Below, in pieces: positions 26,683-36,308 of a DNA stretch of 64,000 bases. The notes under the pieces are model-generated. The model saw only the letters and a program-made list of their open reading frames with translations, had not been told where the DNA came from and made no database searches. How positions within the stretch are numbered: the stretch's first letter is position 1; each line of letters begins with the position of its first letter. Source of the DNA: Synechococcus elongatus PCC 11801 (lineage in GTDB: Bacteria; Cyanobacteriota; Cyanobacteriia; Synechococcales; Synechococcaceae); assembly GCF_003846445.2 (NCBI RefSeq), contig NZ_CP030139.2:930001-994000 (forward strand), read 5' to 3'. The translations under genes were made by a program, and so were the position numbers.

Positions 26683-27603
26683 CTAATTGCGGAAGTTGTT
26701 GTTGTAGTGAATGACGGCGCCAGCCCACTGCAACTTCTCGCGCAGGATGCGATAGAAAGAGCGATCGCTGTCTAACACGATGAACTGAGCCGGCTTCTCC
26801 GCCATCCGAATATCAACCCGTTGCCCAGGCCAGATAGCTGTAGCGAGGACACCATCCATCCAGAGTTTGGTATTAGGGTCTTGGGTAGCGAGCGGCCAAA
26901 CACTGACCACCGATCGTGGCGGAATCACGATTGGGCGGCTGGACAAACTCATGGCACAAATAGGTGTGACGGCGAGGGCATCGACACCAGGATGAACAAT
27001 CGGGCCGTGAGCAGCTGCCGTGTAGCAGGTTGAACCGGTCGGCGTTGAGACGATCAGGCCGTCTCCTTGATACTGATCGATGATCTCACCATCGACCTCC
27101 ATTTCGAGGATGCAAACCGACATGCGATCAGGTGCCGCTGGTTTGACACACATATCGTTGAGCGCATAGTAGGTCTCGCCGATCGGCTCGCGATTTTCGC
27201 GGCCGCCCTCGTGCACACTTGCCGCCAGCATCATCCGCTGCTCTACGGCATAGTGATCGTTGCGAAGGCGATCCCACAGTTCCGCTTGGGGCTGAAAAAA
27301 TTCCCGCGGCTGGGTCAAAAAGCCGAGATGACCACCGACGTTGAAGGTCAAGAGCGGAATTCCTGCGTCGGAGAGGTGACGAGAGGCAGCGAGGACTGTA
27401 CCGTCCCCGCCCAAAACGATCGCCAAATCGATGGGTTCAGTCGCTGAAGCCAAAAAAACTGGGAAAGGATTGTCGCGCGCCCCACTGGGTCCGAGCATGA
27501 CGCGAATCCCTTGGCTTTCGAGGCAATGGGCGCAGTCATCTGCGGCAGCTTTGCTAGTGGGATCACCGGCTTTGTAAGCGATGATCACTTGGCGCAATTG
27601 CAC
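26683..27603 (-). CDS. nadK: NAD kinase
   Basis: NadK phosphorylates NAD to NADP, which is critical for photosynthetic electron flow. The 306-residue protein has the ATP-binding GGDGTVLAASRHL motif (~65), GGHLGFLTQP, NDMCVKP and the glycine-rich DGLIVSTPTGSTCYTAAAHG loop. GTG at 27603 is the start. Cyanobacteria often carry two NadK paralogues; this window shows one. It is followed upstream by a minus-strand cluster with tsaC and prmC, separated by ~110 bases. Confidence 0.94.
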   Translation of the reverse strand: MQLRQVIIAYKAGDPTSKAAADDCAHCLESQGIRVMLGPSGARDNPFPVFLASATEPIDLAIVLGGDGTVLAASRHLSDAGIPLLTFNVGGHLGFLTQPREFFQPQAELWDRLRNDHYAVEQRMMLAASVHEGGRENREPIGETYYALNDMCVKPAAPDRMSVCILEMEVDGEIIDQYQGDGLIVSTPTGSTCYTAAAHGPIVHPGVDALAVTPICAMSLSSRPIVIPPRSVVSVWPLATQDPNTKLWMDGVLATAIWPGQRVDIRMAEKPAQFIVLDSDRSFYRILREKLQWAGAVIHYNNNFRN

Positions 27604-27715
27604 GGGCGCGCTCTTGAACGCAGGAATAGCCTCAGCCTAGCGTTGATTGGCCGCCGACTTGAGCAAAATCGCGATCGCTTAAACTGTTGCCTCGGATTGG
27701 CAGAAAGGTCTGGGA

Positions 27716-27892
27716 TCAGCGTGGGCGATCGCCGCTGAGCAGCCAACTGAGCAGACTGGCTCCGAGGATGAGCCAGAGCAGCGGCCAGTGAAACAGCTGC
27801 TCAAAGTTCTGAATCGGAATCCAGAAAAACAACTTGACGACTGTCAGCAGTAGCCAGACCAGCGGCAAGAACAGACCGAGGGCAATCGCCAT
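27716..27892 (-). CDS. 58-residue two-helix membrane protein
   Basis: A small protein made almost entirely of two transmembrane helices: IALGLFLPLVWLLLTVVKLF, then WPLLWLILGASLLSWLL, ending in SGDRPR. Its ATG at 27892 lies four bases after the tsaC stop on the same strand, so it is probably translated from the prmC-tsaC operon. The function is unknown. A longer frame starting at 27949 would overlap tsaC and is less likely. Confidence 0.6.
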   Translation of the reverse strand: MAIALGLFLPLVWLLLTVVKLFFWIPIQNFEQLFHWPLLWLILGASLLSWLLSGDRPR

Positions 27893-27896
27893 CCGA

Positions 27897-28484
27897 TCAG
27901 CCCTCGCCGAGTCGAATGCTGCCCTGCCGCAGCACCTGCCACTGTCCATCAGGCTGCCAACGCACTACTGTCGAAGCCAGTCCTGACGGGGCAGGCCAAG
28001 GATCTTCAGCCAGAACAGCAACCTCTGGGAATTCAGCGGCGATCGCATCCGGATCGAGTAAGGCAGGCTGTCCCGAACGGTTGGCACTGGTAGTTGCCAA
28101 AGGCCCCGTCTCAGCCAAAATTTGCCGAGCGATCGCGCAATCAGGAATCCGCAGACCAATGCTGCTGCGATCGAGGGGATTGACTGCTGCCGGTAGGCGA
28201 TCGCTGGCAGGAAGAACCAGCGTCAAGGCTCCCGGCCAGTATTGGTTAGCGATCGCTTGCCATTGAACTCGCTCAACTGCGGTTCCTTGGGCAGAACTCA
28301 GCAGCTGATCGAGGTGAGCGGCCATCAAAATCAGCGGTTTTTCAGGGGGGCGTTGCTTGAGCTGATAAATTTTGGCCGCTTGCTCGGGCTGGACGGCAAG
28401 AGCGGGCAGAGTATCCGTCGGAAAGCTAATCACTTGGCCGGATTGAGCCGCTGTAATCACTTCCGCTAACGAAAAACGCGCCAT
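27897..28484 (-). CDS. tsaC: threonylcarbamoyl-AMP synthase (TsaC/YrdC)
   Basis: This Sua5/YrdC/YwlC-family enzyme makes threonylcarbamoyl-adenylate for the t6A37 tRNA modification. The 195-residue length is that of TsaC without the Sua5 extension. Diagnostic segments are SFPTDTLPALAVQP at the N-terminus, YQLKQRPPEKPL, WPGALTLVLPA and TSANRSGQPAL. ATG at 28484 is chosen because the next upstream ATG would overlap prmC. It sits directly downstream of prmC, so two translation-related genes are co-transcribed. Confidence 0.92.
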   Translation of the reverse strand: MARFSLAEVITAAQSGQVISFPTDTLPALAVQPEQAAKIYQLKQRPPEKPLILMAAHLDQLLSSAQGTAVERVQWQAIANQYWPGALTLVLPASDRLPAAVNPLDRSSIGLRIPDCAIARQILAETGPLATTSANRSGQPALLDPDAIAAEFPEVAVLAEDPWPAPSGLASTVVRWQPDGQWQVLRQGSIRLGEG

Positions 28485-28489
28485 CTTCC

Positions 28490-29374
28490 TCAAGCACTCC
28501 AAGTGGCAGAGACAAAGCGATCGCGACCCGCGAGATCGCCATGACTGTGGATCTCAGCATAGCCAGGAATGGTGGCGAGCAAAGCAGCCACAGTACTGCC
28601 CTGTCCGGCCATATGTTCGCAAAGCCACAGCCCCGGCGATCGCAGATAGTCAGGAGCAGTCTGAGCCAGTGCTTTCAGCGCATTCAATCCCTCGGGGCCC
28701 GACTCGAGAGCCAAGCGCGGTTCATGATCTCGCACTTCCGGCTCCAGCTGTTGCCATTCGTGGGTGGGAATGTAGGGCGGATTGGAGACGATCGCCTGTA
28801 GTTGGCCTCGGTAGGCCGATAACGGTTCAAACCAACTGCCGTGATACCAGCGGATGCGATCCTTACTCAAGTCGTAGCGAGCTGTATTGCACTGGGCAAT
28901 CGCCAAGGCTTCGGCACTGGCGTCCACCGCCAGAACAGTGATCTGTGGCAAGGCACGGGCTAATGCGATCGCGATCGCGCCACTGCCGGTTCCGAGATCA
29001 GCCCAGTAGCCAGTCTGCCGCTCGGGGTCAACCTGTGCCCAAGCGATCGCCAGATCGATGATCAACTCAGTTTCTGGTCGCGGGATCAGCACGGCTGGCG
29101 AGACCTGTAACTCCAGATCCCGCCAAGGGGTGTGCCCTGCCAAGTACTGCACCGGACAGCGATGCTGGATACGCTTTTGCCAGAGATCAGCGATCGCTGA
29201 TAGAGGACAACGAAGATCAAGATGATCGTCGGCAGCAGCCCAGCGTTGTCTTTCCACGCGGACTCCAGCCACCTCGCGGAGTAGCCAATCCAACTCTTGG
29301 CAATCAATCTCAGGGGCTTGTTGCTGCTGTTGCGATCGCCAAGCCAGCAAATCCTGCCATGTGGTCGTCACCAT
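28490..29374 (-). CDS. prmC: peptide chain release factor N5-glutamine methyltransferase
   Basis: PrmC methylates the GGQ glutamine of release factors RF1 and RF2. The 294-residue protein has the SAM motif WADLGTGSGAIAIALA (~122) and the catalytic NPPY motif (VSNPPYIP, ~190). RCPVQYLAGHTPWRDL and VLIPRPETE are family signatures. It is first in the operon prmC - tsaC - small membrane protein. Confidence 0.95.
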   Translation of the reverse strand: MVTTTWQDLLAWRSQQQQQAPEIDCQELDWLLREVAGVRVERQRWAAADDHLDLRCPLSAIADLWQKRIQHRCPVQYLAGHTPWRDLELQVSPAVLIPRPETELIIDLAIAWAQVDPERQTGYWADLGTGSGAIAIALARALPQITVLAVDASAEALAIAQCNTARYDLSKDRIRWYHGSWFEPLSAYRGQLQAIVSNPPYIPTHEWQQLEPEVRDHEPRLALESGPEGLNALKALAQTAPDYLRSPGLWLCEHMAGQGSTVAALLATIPGYAEIHSHGDLAGRDRFVSATWSA

Positions 29375-29386
29375 CGAGAACAGCAG

Positions 29387-30283
29387 CTAATTGGCTGGGC
29401 GGGGTGCCGGGGTTGGGTTGGTAGCTCGGGGAGGAGTCGCGCCGCCGGCTGGCGGAGGAGTTGTGCCAGTGGTCGGAGTTAACTGCTTCACCAATTCTTG
29501 CAACACCGGCAAGCTACTCACAGGAGGCAACAGCTCAATCAGACTTTCGTTACTGCCCGGTTGAGCCGCTGTCAGGGTATTAATAATCGTCAGCAAATCG
29601 GTGACAGTGATCGCATACTCCCCTGCTCTGGCATTGGTATCCTGTTTTTTCAGCTTTTCCAGTTCCGCAGCTAGCGGTTCATATTCCAAGAACAGAGGAA
29701 TCCGCCGAATTGGATTGCCTTTCGCATCCTTTACGGGTTGACCCTGTTGATTGGTCATCGTGATGGACAGGGATTCGGAATAGAAAACAGGTACAAAAGC
29801 CTCGCTTTCAATTTGCTTGATCTGCTCAGGTTTGATGTTTTTATCGGCTTTATATAGCTCGATCGCTTTCGCTCGCTGTTTGGGATCTGGAATGATTTCG
29901 TAGGTCACTTTGGGATCATTGGTCTTCTTCAAGAAGTCAAGAATGAGTTCCAGTGCTTTAGGGAGCAACAGCGAACCAATTTTGGCATCTTTCCCGAGAG
30001 GCTGATTACTTTTTTGGAGCTCTGCCAGTGCAGTTTGCGCTTGCGCTTGGTTAATAAAAACAGGGAATGTTTTACTAACTTCTTTGCCCGCTTGATCTCG
30101 AGTGGTAAAGAGCAGGGGTTGCTGCTCTTTGGTGAGGATCACAAATACAGGGACGCGGCCAATCCGAGCAGCCACTTCTTGATCGGAGAGCGCGATCGCG
30201 GCTGGCGGTGCAATCAGGGGAACGGCAATGCCTCCGCCTAGGGAGATCAATAAAGCAGCAGCGCTGGTCAGAAATTTGTTCAC
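29387..30283 (-). CDS. Tic22 family protein
   Basis: A 298-residue protein with an N-terminal signal peptide (FLTSAAALLISLGGGIAVPL) and the Tic22 core: VPVFVILTKEQQPL, VFINQAQAQTALAELQ and a KVTYEIIPDPKQ block. Cyanobacterial Tic22 relatives sit in the periplasm or thylakoid lumen and have been implicated in outer-membrane biogenesis; chloroplast Tic22 is an import chaperone. The last 40 residues are a Pro/Thr/Gly-rich tail. GTG at 30283 is the start. It lies just upstream of prmC on the same strand. Confidence 0.85.
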   Translation of the reverse strand: MNKFLTSAAALLISLGGGIAVPLIAPPAAIALSDQEVAARIGRVPVFVILTKEQQPLLFTTRDQAGKEVSKTFPVFINQAQAQTALAELQKSNQPLGKDAKIGSLLLPKALELILDFLKKTNDPKVTYEIIPDPKQRAKAIELYKADKNIKPEQIKQIESEAFVPVFYSESLSITMTNQQGQPVKDAKGNPIRRIPLFLEYEPLAAELEKLKKQDTNARAGEYAITVTDLLTIINTLTAAQPGSNESLIELLPPVSSLPVLQELVKQLTPTTGTTPPPAGGATPPRATNPTPAPRPAN

Positions 30284-30446
30284 GTCAGTCCCTAGTTCAC
30301 GATGATGCTGAGTGCGTTGATGAGATTGAAGCGGGGCACAGCCGACACAACTTTACGCTGAATTTCGACTGTCTCGCTACAGACGTCTCGGCGGCAGAAG
30401 CAGTTCCAACCGGCTAGAATGCCTGCGATGTTCAGACTGATCCATC

Positions 30447-31709
30447 ATGCAGCGATCGCGGTCGGCTTGTGTTGCACTGATGTCTACAGTGCTGCTGGCC
30501 AGTTGTCAAACGCAAGTGCAATGGCCGTGGCAAGATCCCGGGGGACTCAAGCTGGGTAGCCTCCTACCACTGACGGGGGATTTGGCTCAGTATGGTCGGC
30601 CGATGCAGGACACTGCGGAATTGCTGGTGGAGACAGTCAATGCCTGCGGCGGTGTGCAGGGAAAACCAGTCCGTCTGATTGCTGCCGATGATGAAACCAA
30701 GCCCGATCGCGGCGTCGCTGCCATGACCAAATTGGCGGAAGTCGATCGCGTGGCAGGCGTTGTGGGAGCAGCAGCGAGCAATGTTTCGGATGCCGCTTTA
30801 ACTTTGGCGGTCAATAACCGCGTGGTCATGATTTCGCCTTCGAGTACCAGCCCTCGCTTTACTGAACGGGCTCGTCGGGGTGACTTTCAAGGCTACTGGT
30901 TCCGCACCGCGCCTTCAGATGCCCTCCAGGGTCCTGCGCTGGCTCAGTTAGCGCTGGATCAAGGCTGGCGATCGGTCTCAGTGATTGCCATTAATAACGA
31001 CTACGGCAACGGTTTACTGCGATCGTTTATTCCTGCGTTTGAACAAGCAGGTGGAGTTGTTTTCAACCGCGATCAGCCCGTGCTCTACACGCCGGATGCC
31101 AGTAGCTTTGACAGCGAAGTCGAGCAAGCTTTCCGCGATCGCCCCGATGCCGTGGTCTTGATTGGTTACCCCGATTCCGGTGCCCTGATTCTCAAAAGTG
31201 CCTACGAAAAAGGATTGCTGGGCAATCCAACGCAAGTCATGCTCACAGATGGTTTGAAGACGGATCAACTCGCTGAACTGGTCGGTCGCGATCCCCAGGG
31301 TCGCTACATTGTTCAAGATCTCGTGGGTGTTGCTCCCAGTTCTGGTGGGCCGGGGCGAGAAAAGTTTTTGTCGCTGTATGAGCAGCGTTTTCAGCGTGAT
31401 CCCCAAGTCTTTGATGCCAATACCTGGGATGCGGCCGCGCTGCTTGTCCTGGCCGCTGAGAAGAGCAAGTCCTTCGAGGGCGAAAAACTGAAGGAGAGTA
31501 TTGCCGCGATCGCCAATGGCCCTGGCGAACCCGTCAGTGATATCTGTCAGGCATTGGCATTGGTGCGTGCTGGCAAACCGATTAACTTTCAAGGGGCCAG
31601 TAGTGAACTGAAGCTAGATAACAACGGCGATGTCTCGGGACGCTATGACTTCTGGCAGTTTGATGAGACTGGCAAGGTCAAGATCCTAAAAACAGAGAGT
31701 TTTCAGTAG
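30447..31709 (+). CDS. branched-chain-type ABC substrate-binding lipoprotein
   Basis: A 420-residue periplasmic binding protein (peripla_BP_6, LivK-like). The N-terminus has a lipobox LLASC. The ligand-domain signatures are LKLGSLLPLTGDLAQYGRPM, VVGAASSNV-like (GVVGAAASNVSDAAL) and VMISPSSTSPRFT. Family members bind neutral amino acids, urea or similar solutes. No permease or ATPase gene lies nearby, so the partner transporter is elsewhere and the ligand is unknown. Confidence 0.87.
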   Translation: MQRSRSACVALMSTVLLASCQTQVQWPWQDPGGLKLGSLLPLTGDLAQYGRPMQDTAELLVETVNACGGVQGKPVRLIAADDETKPDRGVAAMTKLAEVDRVAGVVGAAASNVSDAALTLAVNNRVVMISPSSTSPRFTERARRGDFQGYWFRTAPSDALQGPALAQLALDQGWRSVSVIAINNDYGNGLLRSFIPAFEQAGGVVFNRDQPVLYTPDASSFDSEVEQAFRDRPDAVVLIGYPDSGALILKSAYEKGLLGNPTQVMLTDGLKTDQLAELVGRDPQGRYIVQDLVGVAPSSGGPGREKFLSLYEQRFQRDPQVFDANTWDAAALLVLAAEKSKSFEGEKLKESIAAIANGPGEPVSDICQALALVRAGKPINFQGASSELKLDNNGDVSGRYDFWQFDETGKVKILKTESFQ

Positions 31710-31837
31710 CCTTCAGCACCAGACAGTGATAGCGCGATTCTCTCAATCTGGGCGATGGGATGCTCCGAAGCTGATCGCCTATTGCCTGGGATTGCTGGGT
31801 TTTGGGTCGCGATCGAGGCACTAGACTGAGAACGAGG

Positions 31838-32545
31838 ATGGAGCAAGCTGTGAGCGACGCTGAGATTCTGTTAGTGGATGATGAGCCCGGTCTGCGCGAA
31901 GCAGTTCAAGCCTATCTGGAAGACAGTGGCTTTCGGGTACGGACGGCTGCCAATGCACAGGAGGGATGGGAGCAACTCCAGCAGGTGCGGCCAGATCTCG
32001 TCATCACCGATGTAATGATGCCTCGCGTCGATGGCTATCAGTTTTTGGCGCAGCTGCGGGGTGACGATCGCTTTAAGGCGCTGCCGGTCATTTTGCTGAC
32101 GGCCCGAGGCATGACGGGCGATCGCATTCAGGGTTATGAGGCCGGCTGCGACGACTATATTGCCAAGCCTTTTGATCCCGATGAACTCGTCGTTCGGGTT
32201 GAAAACCTACTACGTCGTCGTCGTGAAACGATCGCGGCTGTCGCGGAGACTGGCAATCCTGATCTGGCAGAAGTGGCACGTCAAGTGGCCGAAATTCGAG
32301 CCATGCTACAGCAGAAGCCACAACTGCAAACTCAACCAACTCCACTCGCGCTGGACCTGACACCGCGAGAAGAAAGTGTGTTGAAACTGGTGGCTCAAGG
32401 CCTCATGAATAAAGAGATTGCCCGTGAGCTCGATACCAGTGTTCGTAACATCGAAAAATACGTCAGTCGCTTATTTAGTAAAACAGGTACGAATAGTCGC
32501 ACGGAACTCGTCCGCTTTTCCCTTGAGCATGGTCTAGCTGATTGA
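31838..32545 (+). CDS. Ycf29-like response regulator (receiver plus LuxR HTH)
   Basis: A 235-residue two-component regulator. The receiver (~8-120) has the acidic pair in LLVDDEPG, phospho-Asp in DLVITDVMMPRVDGYQF, and Thr/Lys positions in LLTARGMT and AKPFDPDELV. The LuxR-type helix-turn-helix (~170-235) is EESVLKLVAQGLMNKEIARE followed by the SVRNIEKYVSRLFSKTGT helix. The LTARGMTGDRIQGYEAGCD block is characteristic of Ycf29, a regulator kept on some red-algal plastid genomes. ATG at 31838 is used. No histidine kinase is adjacent. Its stop overlaps the convergent GGDEF-EAL gene by 12 bases. Confidence 0.85.
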   Translation: MEQAVSDAEILLVDDEPGLREAVQAYLEDSGFRVRTAANAQEGWEQLQQVRPDLVITDVMMPRVDGYQFLAQLRGDDRFKALPVILLTARGMTGDRIQGYEAGCDDYIAKPFDPDELVVRVENLLRRRRETIAAVAETGNPDLAEVARQVAEIRAMLQQKPQLQTQPTPLALDLTPREESVLKLVAQGLMNKEIARELDTSVRNIEKYVSRLFSKTGTNSRTELVRFSLEHGLAD

Positions 32546-35278
32546 GCCAATTGATTGTGCGAGGAAAGGCTCGATTTCTGCAGCCGGTAAGGGGCGACTA
32601 AAGAAGAATCCCTGAGCATATTCACAGCCAATTTCCTTGAGGAACTGGACATGCTCTTCAGTTTCAACACCTTCCGCGATCGCCTGCATCCCGAGCCCAT
32701 GCGCCATGGCCACGATCGTTTTGACCAGTGCGCAACTCTCGGCAGAATCAGGAAGGTCACTGAGGAAGCTTTTATCCACTTTGAGCGACTGGAAAGGATA
32801 GCGTCGTAAGTAACTCAAAGCAGAATAGCCAGTGCCAAAGTCATCCAAAGCGAGCTGAATCCCTTGCTCATGTAAGGTGTAAAGCATTTGGGTGGCGCTA
32901 GCTGTGTCATCCATCAGCATTTGCTCGGTCACTTCGAGCTTGAGAGCATCCGGTCGGAAGTCATAGCGATTCAGAATCTTCAGAGTGGTTTGAACAAAGC
33001 GACTACTGCGCAGTTGACGTGGCGAAAGGTTGACTGCAACCCAGAGCGGTTGACCATATTGTTGTTGCCACTTAGCAACATCTTGGCAGGCTTGTTCGAT
33101 GACTCGATAACCTAGCGGCACAATCAGACCGGTCTCTTCAGCAATCGGAATGAAGCGATCGGGAGTGATGTTCCCCAGCTGAGGATCATGCCAACGGGAT
33201 AGGGCTTCTAGGCCAACTACACGCCCATGCTCAAGGTTGATAATGGGCTGGTAGAACACTTTAAGCTGATATTGCTCAAGTGCATGTCGCAGGTGGGTTT
33301 CTAACTGAATGCGTTCATGAGCTGCTGCATTCATCGTGGGCATGAATAGTTGGAAGTCATTGCCTCCATTGCGCTTGGCGCTATACATAGCTGTATCCGC
33401 ATTTCGCATTAAGACTTCAGGTGTGGAACCATCGTTGGGATAGCAAGCAACCCCAATACTGGCAGTGATAACGAGTTCTTCAGCCTCAATCACGATGGGC
33501 TGAGAAATTACTTGGAGGAGTTTCTGCGAGAGCTTTTCAATATGAATTCCTTCCTCAACTGAAGGGCAAATAATCAAAAATTCATCACCACCTAAGCGAG
33601 AAATAGTCATTTCTCGAGGTAGGGAATACCGAAGGCGCTGTGCCACCGCTTGCAGCAGGCGATCGCCGTAGGAGTGACCAAGCGTATCGTTGACGTTTTT
33701 AAAGCGGTCTAAGTCGAGCAGCATCACAACGACAGCGTCATTGCTGCGCTCACTCAAGGCAATCGCTTGACGAAGGCGATCAAGGGCGAGTGTGCGGTTG
33801 GGAAGATCAGTCAAGCCATCATAGTTGGCTTGGTGATCCAGCAGCTCTCGATTGCGCTTTTGCTCAGTCACATCTTCTTTAACTGCAACAAAATGAACGA
33901 TTTGACCAGCAAGATCTTTGACTGGAGAAATTGAGGTTCTTTCCCAAAAAAGCTCACCATTTTGACGACGATTGTGAAATTCACCACGCCAGATTTTTCC
34001 AGCGGTGATGGTGGCCCAAAGATTTTGGTAAAAGCCAAGGGGCATCAGACCCGACTGGAGAATGCGAGGATTCTGTCCAATCACTTCCTGCGCACTATAG
34101 CCGGTGATGGATTCAAACGCTTGATTGACATATTCAATTGAGCCTTCTCGGTCGGTAATGACAATGCTGACAGGACTTTTTTCAGTAGCCTCTTGCAGCA
34201 ATTGAAGCCTTTGCTGGGTTTGATAGAGATTAGTAACATCCGTGAGGAGAGCAAGGTAAGCTTTGGATTGCTTCCAGGGAATGGGGACTATCGAGACATC
34301 AACATGTCGTAAGCTTCTATCTGACTGAACAAGATCCAAATGGATTGTGATATTGAAAGTCAAAGGAAAGCCTAAATACTTCCCCTTTAATTCACGGTGA
34401 GATTTTCCGAATAGCTGTTCAGCGGTTGAGTTAGCATAAAGAACTTCTCCTTGTTCATCCAAGATCAGAATGCCGTTGGGATTATTTTCCAGTACGGCCT
34501 GGAAACGGGCTTCACTATCCTGAATTAGACTCAGAATATGATGTTCCTCAGTAATGTCTTTGAGGTTGCCAACAATACTGATGAGCTGCCCTTCCGAATC
34601 ATGATGCAGTAAGCAATGGCACTCTAACCAGCGATCGCCCTGTGCTGTATGAACTTGGAAATCCCCAATCCAATGCGATCGCTGATTGCCGAGCGATGTC
34701 GCAGCGGATTGCAGATCGTCGAGTGAACCACGGCAGGACTGAAGAAATGTCTCGAGTGTAAGGGTTTGATTGCTGTCTTGTCCTAACAAGACATACACCT
34801 GTGGAGCCGCAAAGAACTGATTGGCTTGTTCTCGATTCCAACTCCAATAACTCACCTTATGACTGAGTCTTTGGGCTTCTAAGAATTGGAGTTGCTGCCA
34901 ATCGGATAAGAGACTCTGGTTGAGATCCTGGCAGGATCCCGTGACCAGCAATAATGTCGATCCGGAGTCTGTGTCTGCCAGCCACTGCAGCTCTAACGTC
35001 AGGGGGATATGAACAACTTCAGTGACTAGAGCCACCCGTAAGTTTTCAACTTGAGGGGCCTGTTCAAGGCTGGGGCGATCCGTTGCTAACGCTCTCTCAA
35101 CAACCTGCTGTAACCAATTGGGAACGATGATTGCATAGGGATCACTTAGAAGGCTCAGTTGCTGCGCTGAAGGACTAGCCAGTAAGAGTTGTCCGGCAGG
35201 GGTAAACAGCCATGTCAAGGTCTCGCTCGCCGGCTGAGGACGAGAAGGCTCTAGAAAGGGCTGGAGTGGAGACGGCAT
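32534..35278 (-). CDS. PAS-GGDEF-EAL cyclic-di-GMP protein
   Basis: A 914-residue cytoplasmic signalling protein with several PAS-like domains (~130-470, e.g. ESITGYSAQEVIGQNPRILQ), a GGDEF domain (~480-640) with intact active site ISRLGGDEFLI, and an EAL domain (~660-910) with VVGLEALSRW and KVDKSFLSDL. Both c-di-GMP synthesis and degradation motifs look intact, so net activity cannot be told. The PAS input probably senses redox, oxygen or light through a cofactor; no cofactor residue is certain. There is no transmembrane helix. It is convergent and overlapping with the Ycf29-like regulator. Confidence 0.93.
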   Translation of the reverse strand: MPSPLQPFLEPSRPQPASETLTWLFTPAGQLLLASPSAQQLSLLSDPYAIIVPNWLQQVVERALATDRPSLEQAPQVENLRVALVTEVVHIPLTLELQWLADTDSGSTLLLVTGSCQDLNQSLLSDWQQLQFLEAQRLSHKVSYWSWNREQANQFFAAPQVYVLLGQDSNQTLTLETFLQSCRGSLDDLQSAATSLGNQRSHWIGDFQVHTAQGDRWLECHCLLHHDSEGQLISIVGNLKDITEEHHILSLIQDSEARFQAVLENNPNGILILDEQGEVLYANSTAEQLFGKSHRELKGKYLGFPLTFNITIHLDLVQSDRSLRHVDVSIVPIPWKQSKAYLALLTDVTNLYQTQQRLQLLQEATEKSPVSIVITDREGSIEYVNQAFESITGYSAQEVIGQNPRILQSGLMPLGFYQNLWATITAGKIWRGEFHNRRQNGELFWERTSISPVKDLAGQIVHFVAVKEDVTEQKRNRELLDHQANYDGLTDLPNRTLALDRLRQAIALSERSNDAVVVMLLDLDRFKNVNDTLGHSYGDRLLQAVAQRLRYSLPREMTISRLGGDEFLIICPSVEEGIHIEKLSQKLLQVISQPIVIEAEELVITASIGVACYPNDGSTPEVLMRNADTAMYSAKRNGGNDFQLFMPTMNAAAHERIQLETHLRHALEQYQLKVFYQPIINLEHGRVVGLEALSRWHDPQLGNITPDRFIPIAEETGLIVPLGYRVIEQACQDVAKWQQQYGQPLWVAVNLSPRQLRSSRFVQTTLKILNRYDFRPDALKLEVTEQMLMDDTASATQMLYTLHEQGIQLALDDFGTGYSALSYLRRYPFQSLKVDKSFLSDLPDSAESCALVKTIVAMAHGLGMQAIAEGVETEEHVQFLKEIGCEYAQGFFFSRPLPAAEIEPFLAQSIGSIS

Positions 35279-35348
35279 GACGAACCAGTCAAGAGAGCGC
35301 GATCGCCCACAATTGGCATTGTTGTCCTATTGTGCGCTGTGTCTCACT

Positions 35349-35381
35349 AAAAAGCCTAGAGATTTTGATCCCTAGGCTTTT
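35349..35381 (-). terminator. intrinsic terminator of heme oxygenase gene
   Basis: AAAAGCCTAG and CTAGGCTTTT are inverted around a 12-base loop, with a T-run after the stem on the minus strand. It begins 21 bases beyond the ho1 stop. Confidence 0.8.
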
Positions 35382-35401
35382 CTCCTGCATGAAAACAATG
35401 A

Positions 35402-36118
35402 TTACTCGGCTGCAGTGGCTAGCTCCGTGCTGCCACGAACAAAACGTCGAGTGAGCGAATTGAAGAACATCTTGCCGATTGCGGCCACCAAGTTGCCTTC
35501 CAGCTCTTGGAACATCGCCATGTTCATGCCAAAGGCATCGTTGGCTTCTTCCACAATCCGATCGGCAGTTGCTTCATCGACGGGCAAGGTGTCCATCGCC
35601 TGCCGATAGGTTTGTTTGAAGGCTTTTTCGTCATCGATCGCCTCGAACTCGTAGAAAGCAGTGCCAGCTCCATCGAGGTTCATGCCACGTTGAGCGATCG
35701 TTTTCAGGATTTGACCACCTGACAGGTCACCCAAGTAGCGGGTGTAAGCATGGCCAACGAGTAGCTCAGGAGCCGTGTTAGAAACTTCGCGGATACGAGC
35801 AACGTAAGCCTGGGCTGCTTTCGAAGGTTGGATTTGTTGCCGCCAATCTTCGCCGTAGTAGAAGGCGAGGTCACGCTCTAGGCTGTTCTTCCGGTTGAGT
35901 ACGGGGAAGTAGATGCCCGCGATTTTGTCGTTGTCGCGGTGGCGCTCAATCTCTTCTTCCATGGCCGAGTAGACGAAGTAGAGGTTTGCGACCAGCTTGC
36001 GGTAGGAGTTTTTCTCGACGACGCCTTTGAGGAAGCACTTCACAAAGCCCACGTTCTCGGCCATGGTGTGTGCTTTCTTGGTGCCTTCGCGCAGTTTGGT
36101 TGCTAGATTTGCGCCCAT
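35402..36118 (-). CDS. ho1: heme oxygenase (biliverdin-producing)
   Basis: A 238-residue ferredoxin-dependent heme oxygenase, which opens heme to biliverdin IX-alpha for phycocyanobilin synthesis. The proximal heme His lies in LREGTKKAHTMAEN, and the distal helix is YTRYLGDLSGGQILKTIAQ. NLYFVYSAMEEEIERH and FYYGEDW also fit cyanobacterial HO1. ATG at 36118 gives the usual MGANLATKLR start. Its product feeds the bilins that the lyase at 3131 would attach. It has its own terminator. Confidence 0.96.
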   Translation of the reverse strand: MGANLATKLREGTKKAHTMAENVGFVKCFLKGVVEKNSYRKLVANLYFVYSAMEEEIERHRDNDKIAGIYFPVLNRKNSLERDLAFYYGEDWRQQIQPSKAAQAYVARIREVSNTAPELLVGHAYTRYLGDLSGGQILKTIAQRGMNLDGAGTAFYEFEAIDDEKAFKQTYRQAMDTLPVDEATADRIVEEANDAFGMNMAMFQELEGNLVAAIGKMFFNSLTRRFVRGSTELATAAE

Positions 36119-36308
36119 GCTTATCAAGTCCAGTCCTTGTAGTACAGCGGCTCTACGCTAGGTGCAGAGCCTCGAAAAAAGGTTTTAATCGGGCTGGGCA
36201 AGATACCCGCCTAAAGGATCAAGGTAAACCGTTTTTTCTGAGCGTTGCCGTTAAGTTTCCTTACAGCGTGGCGATCCTGCCGGAATGGTTGGGGAGCAGG
36301 AGACTCGC

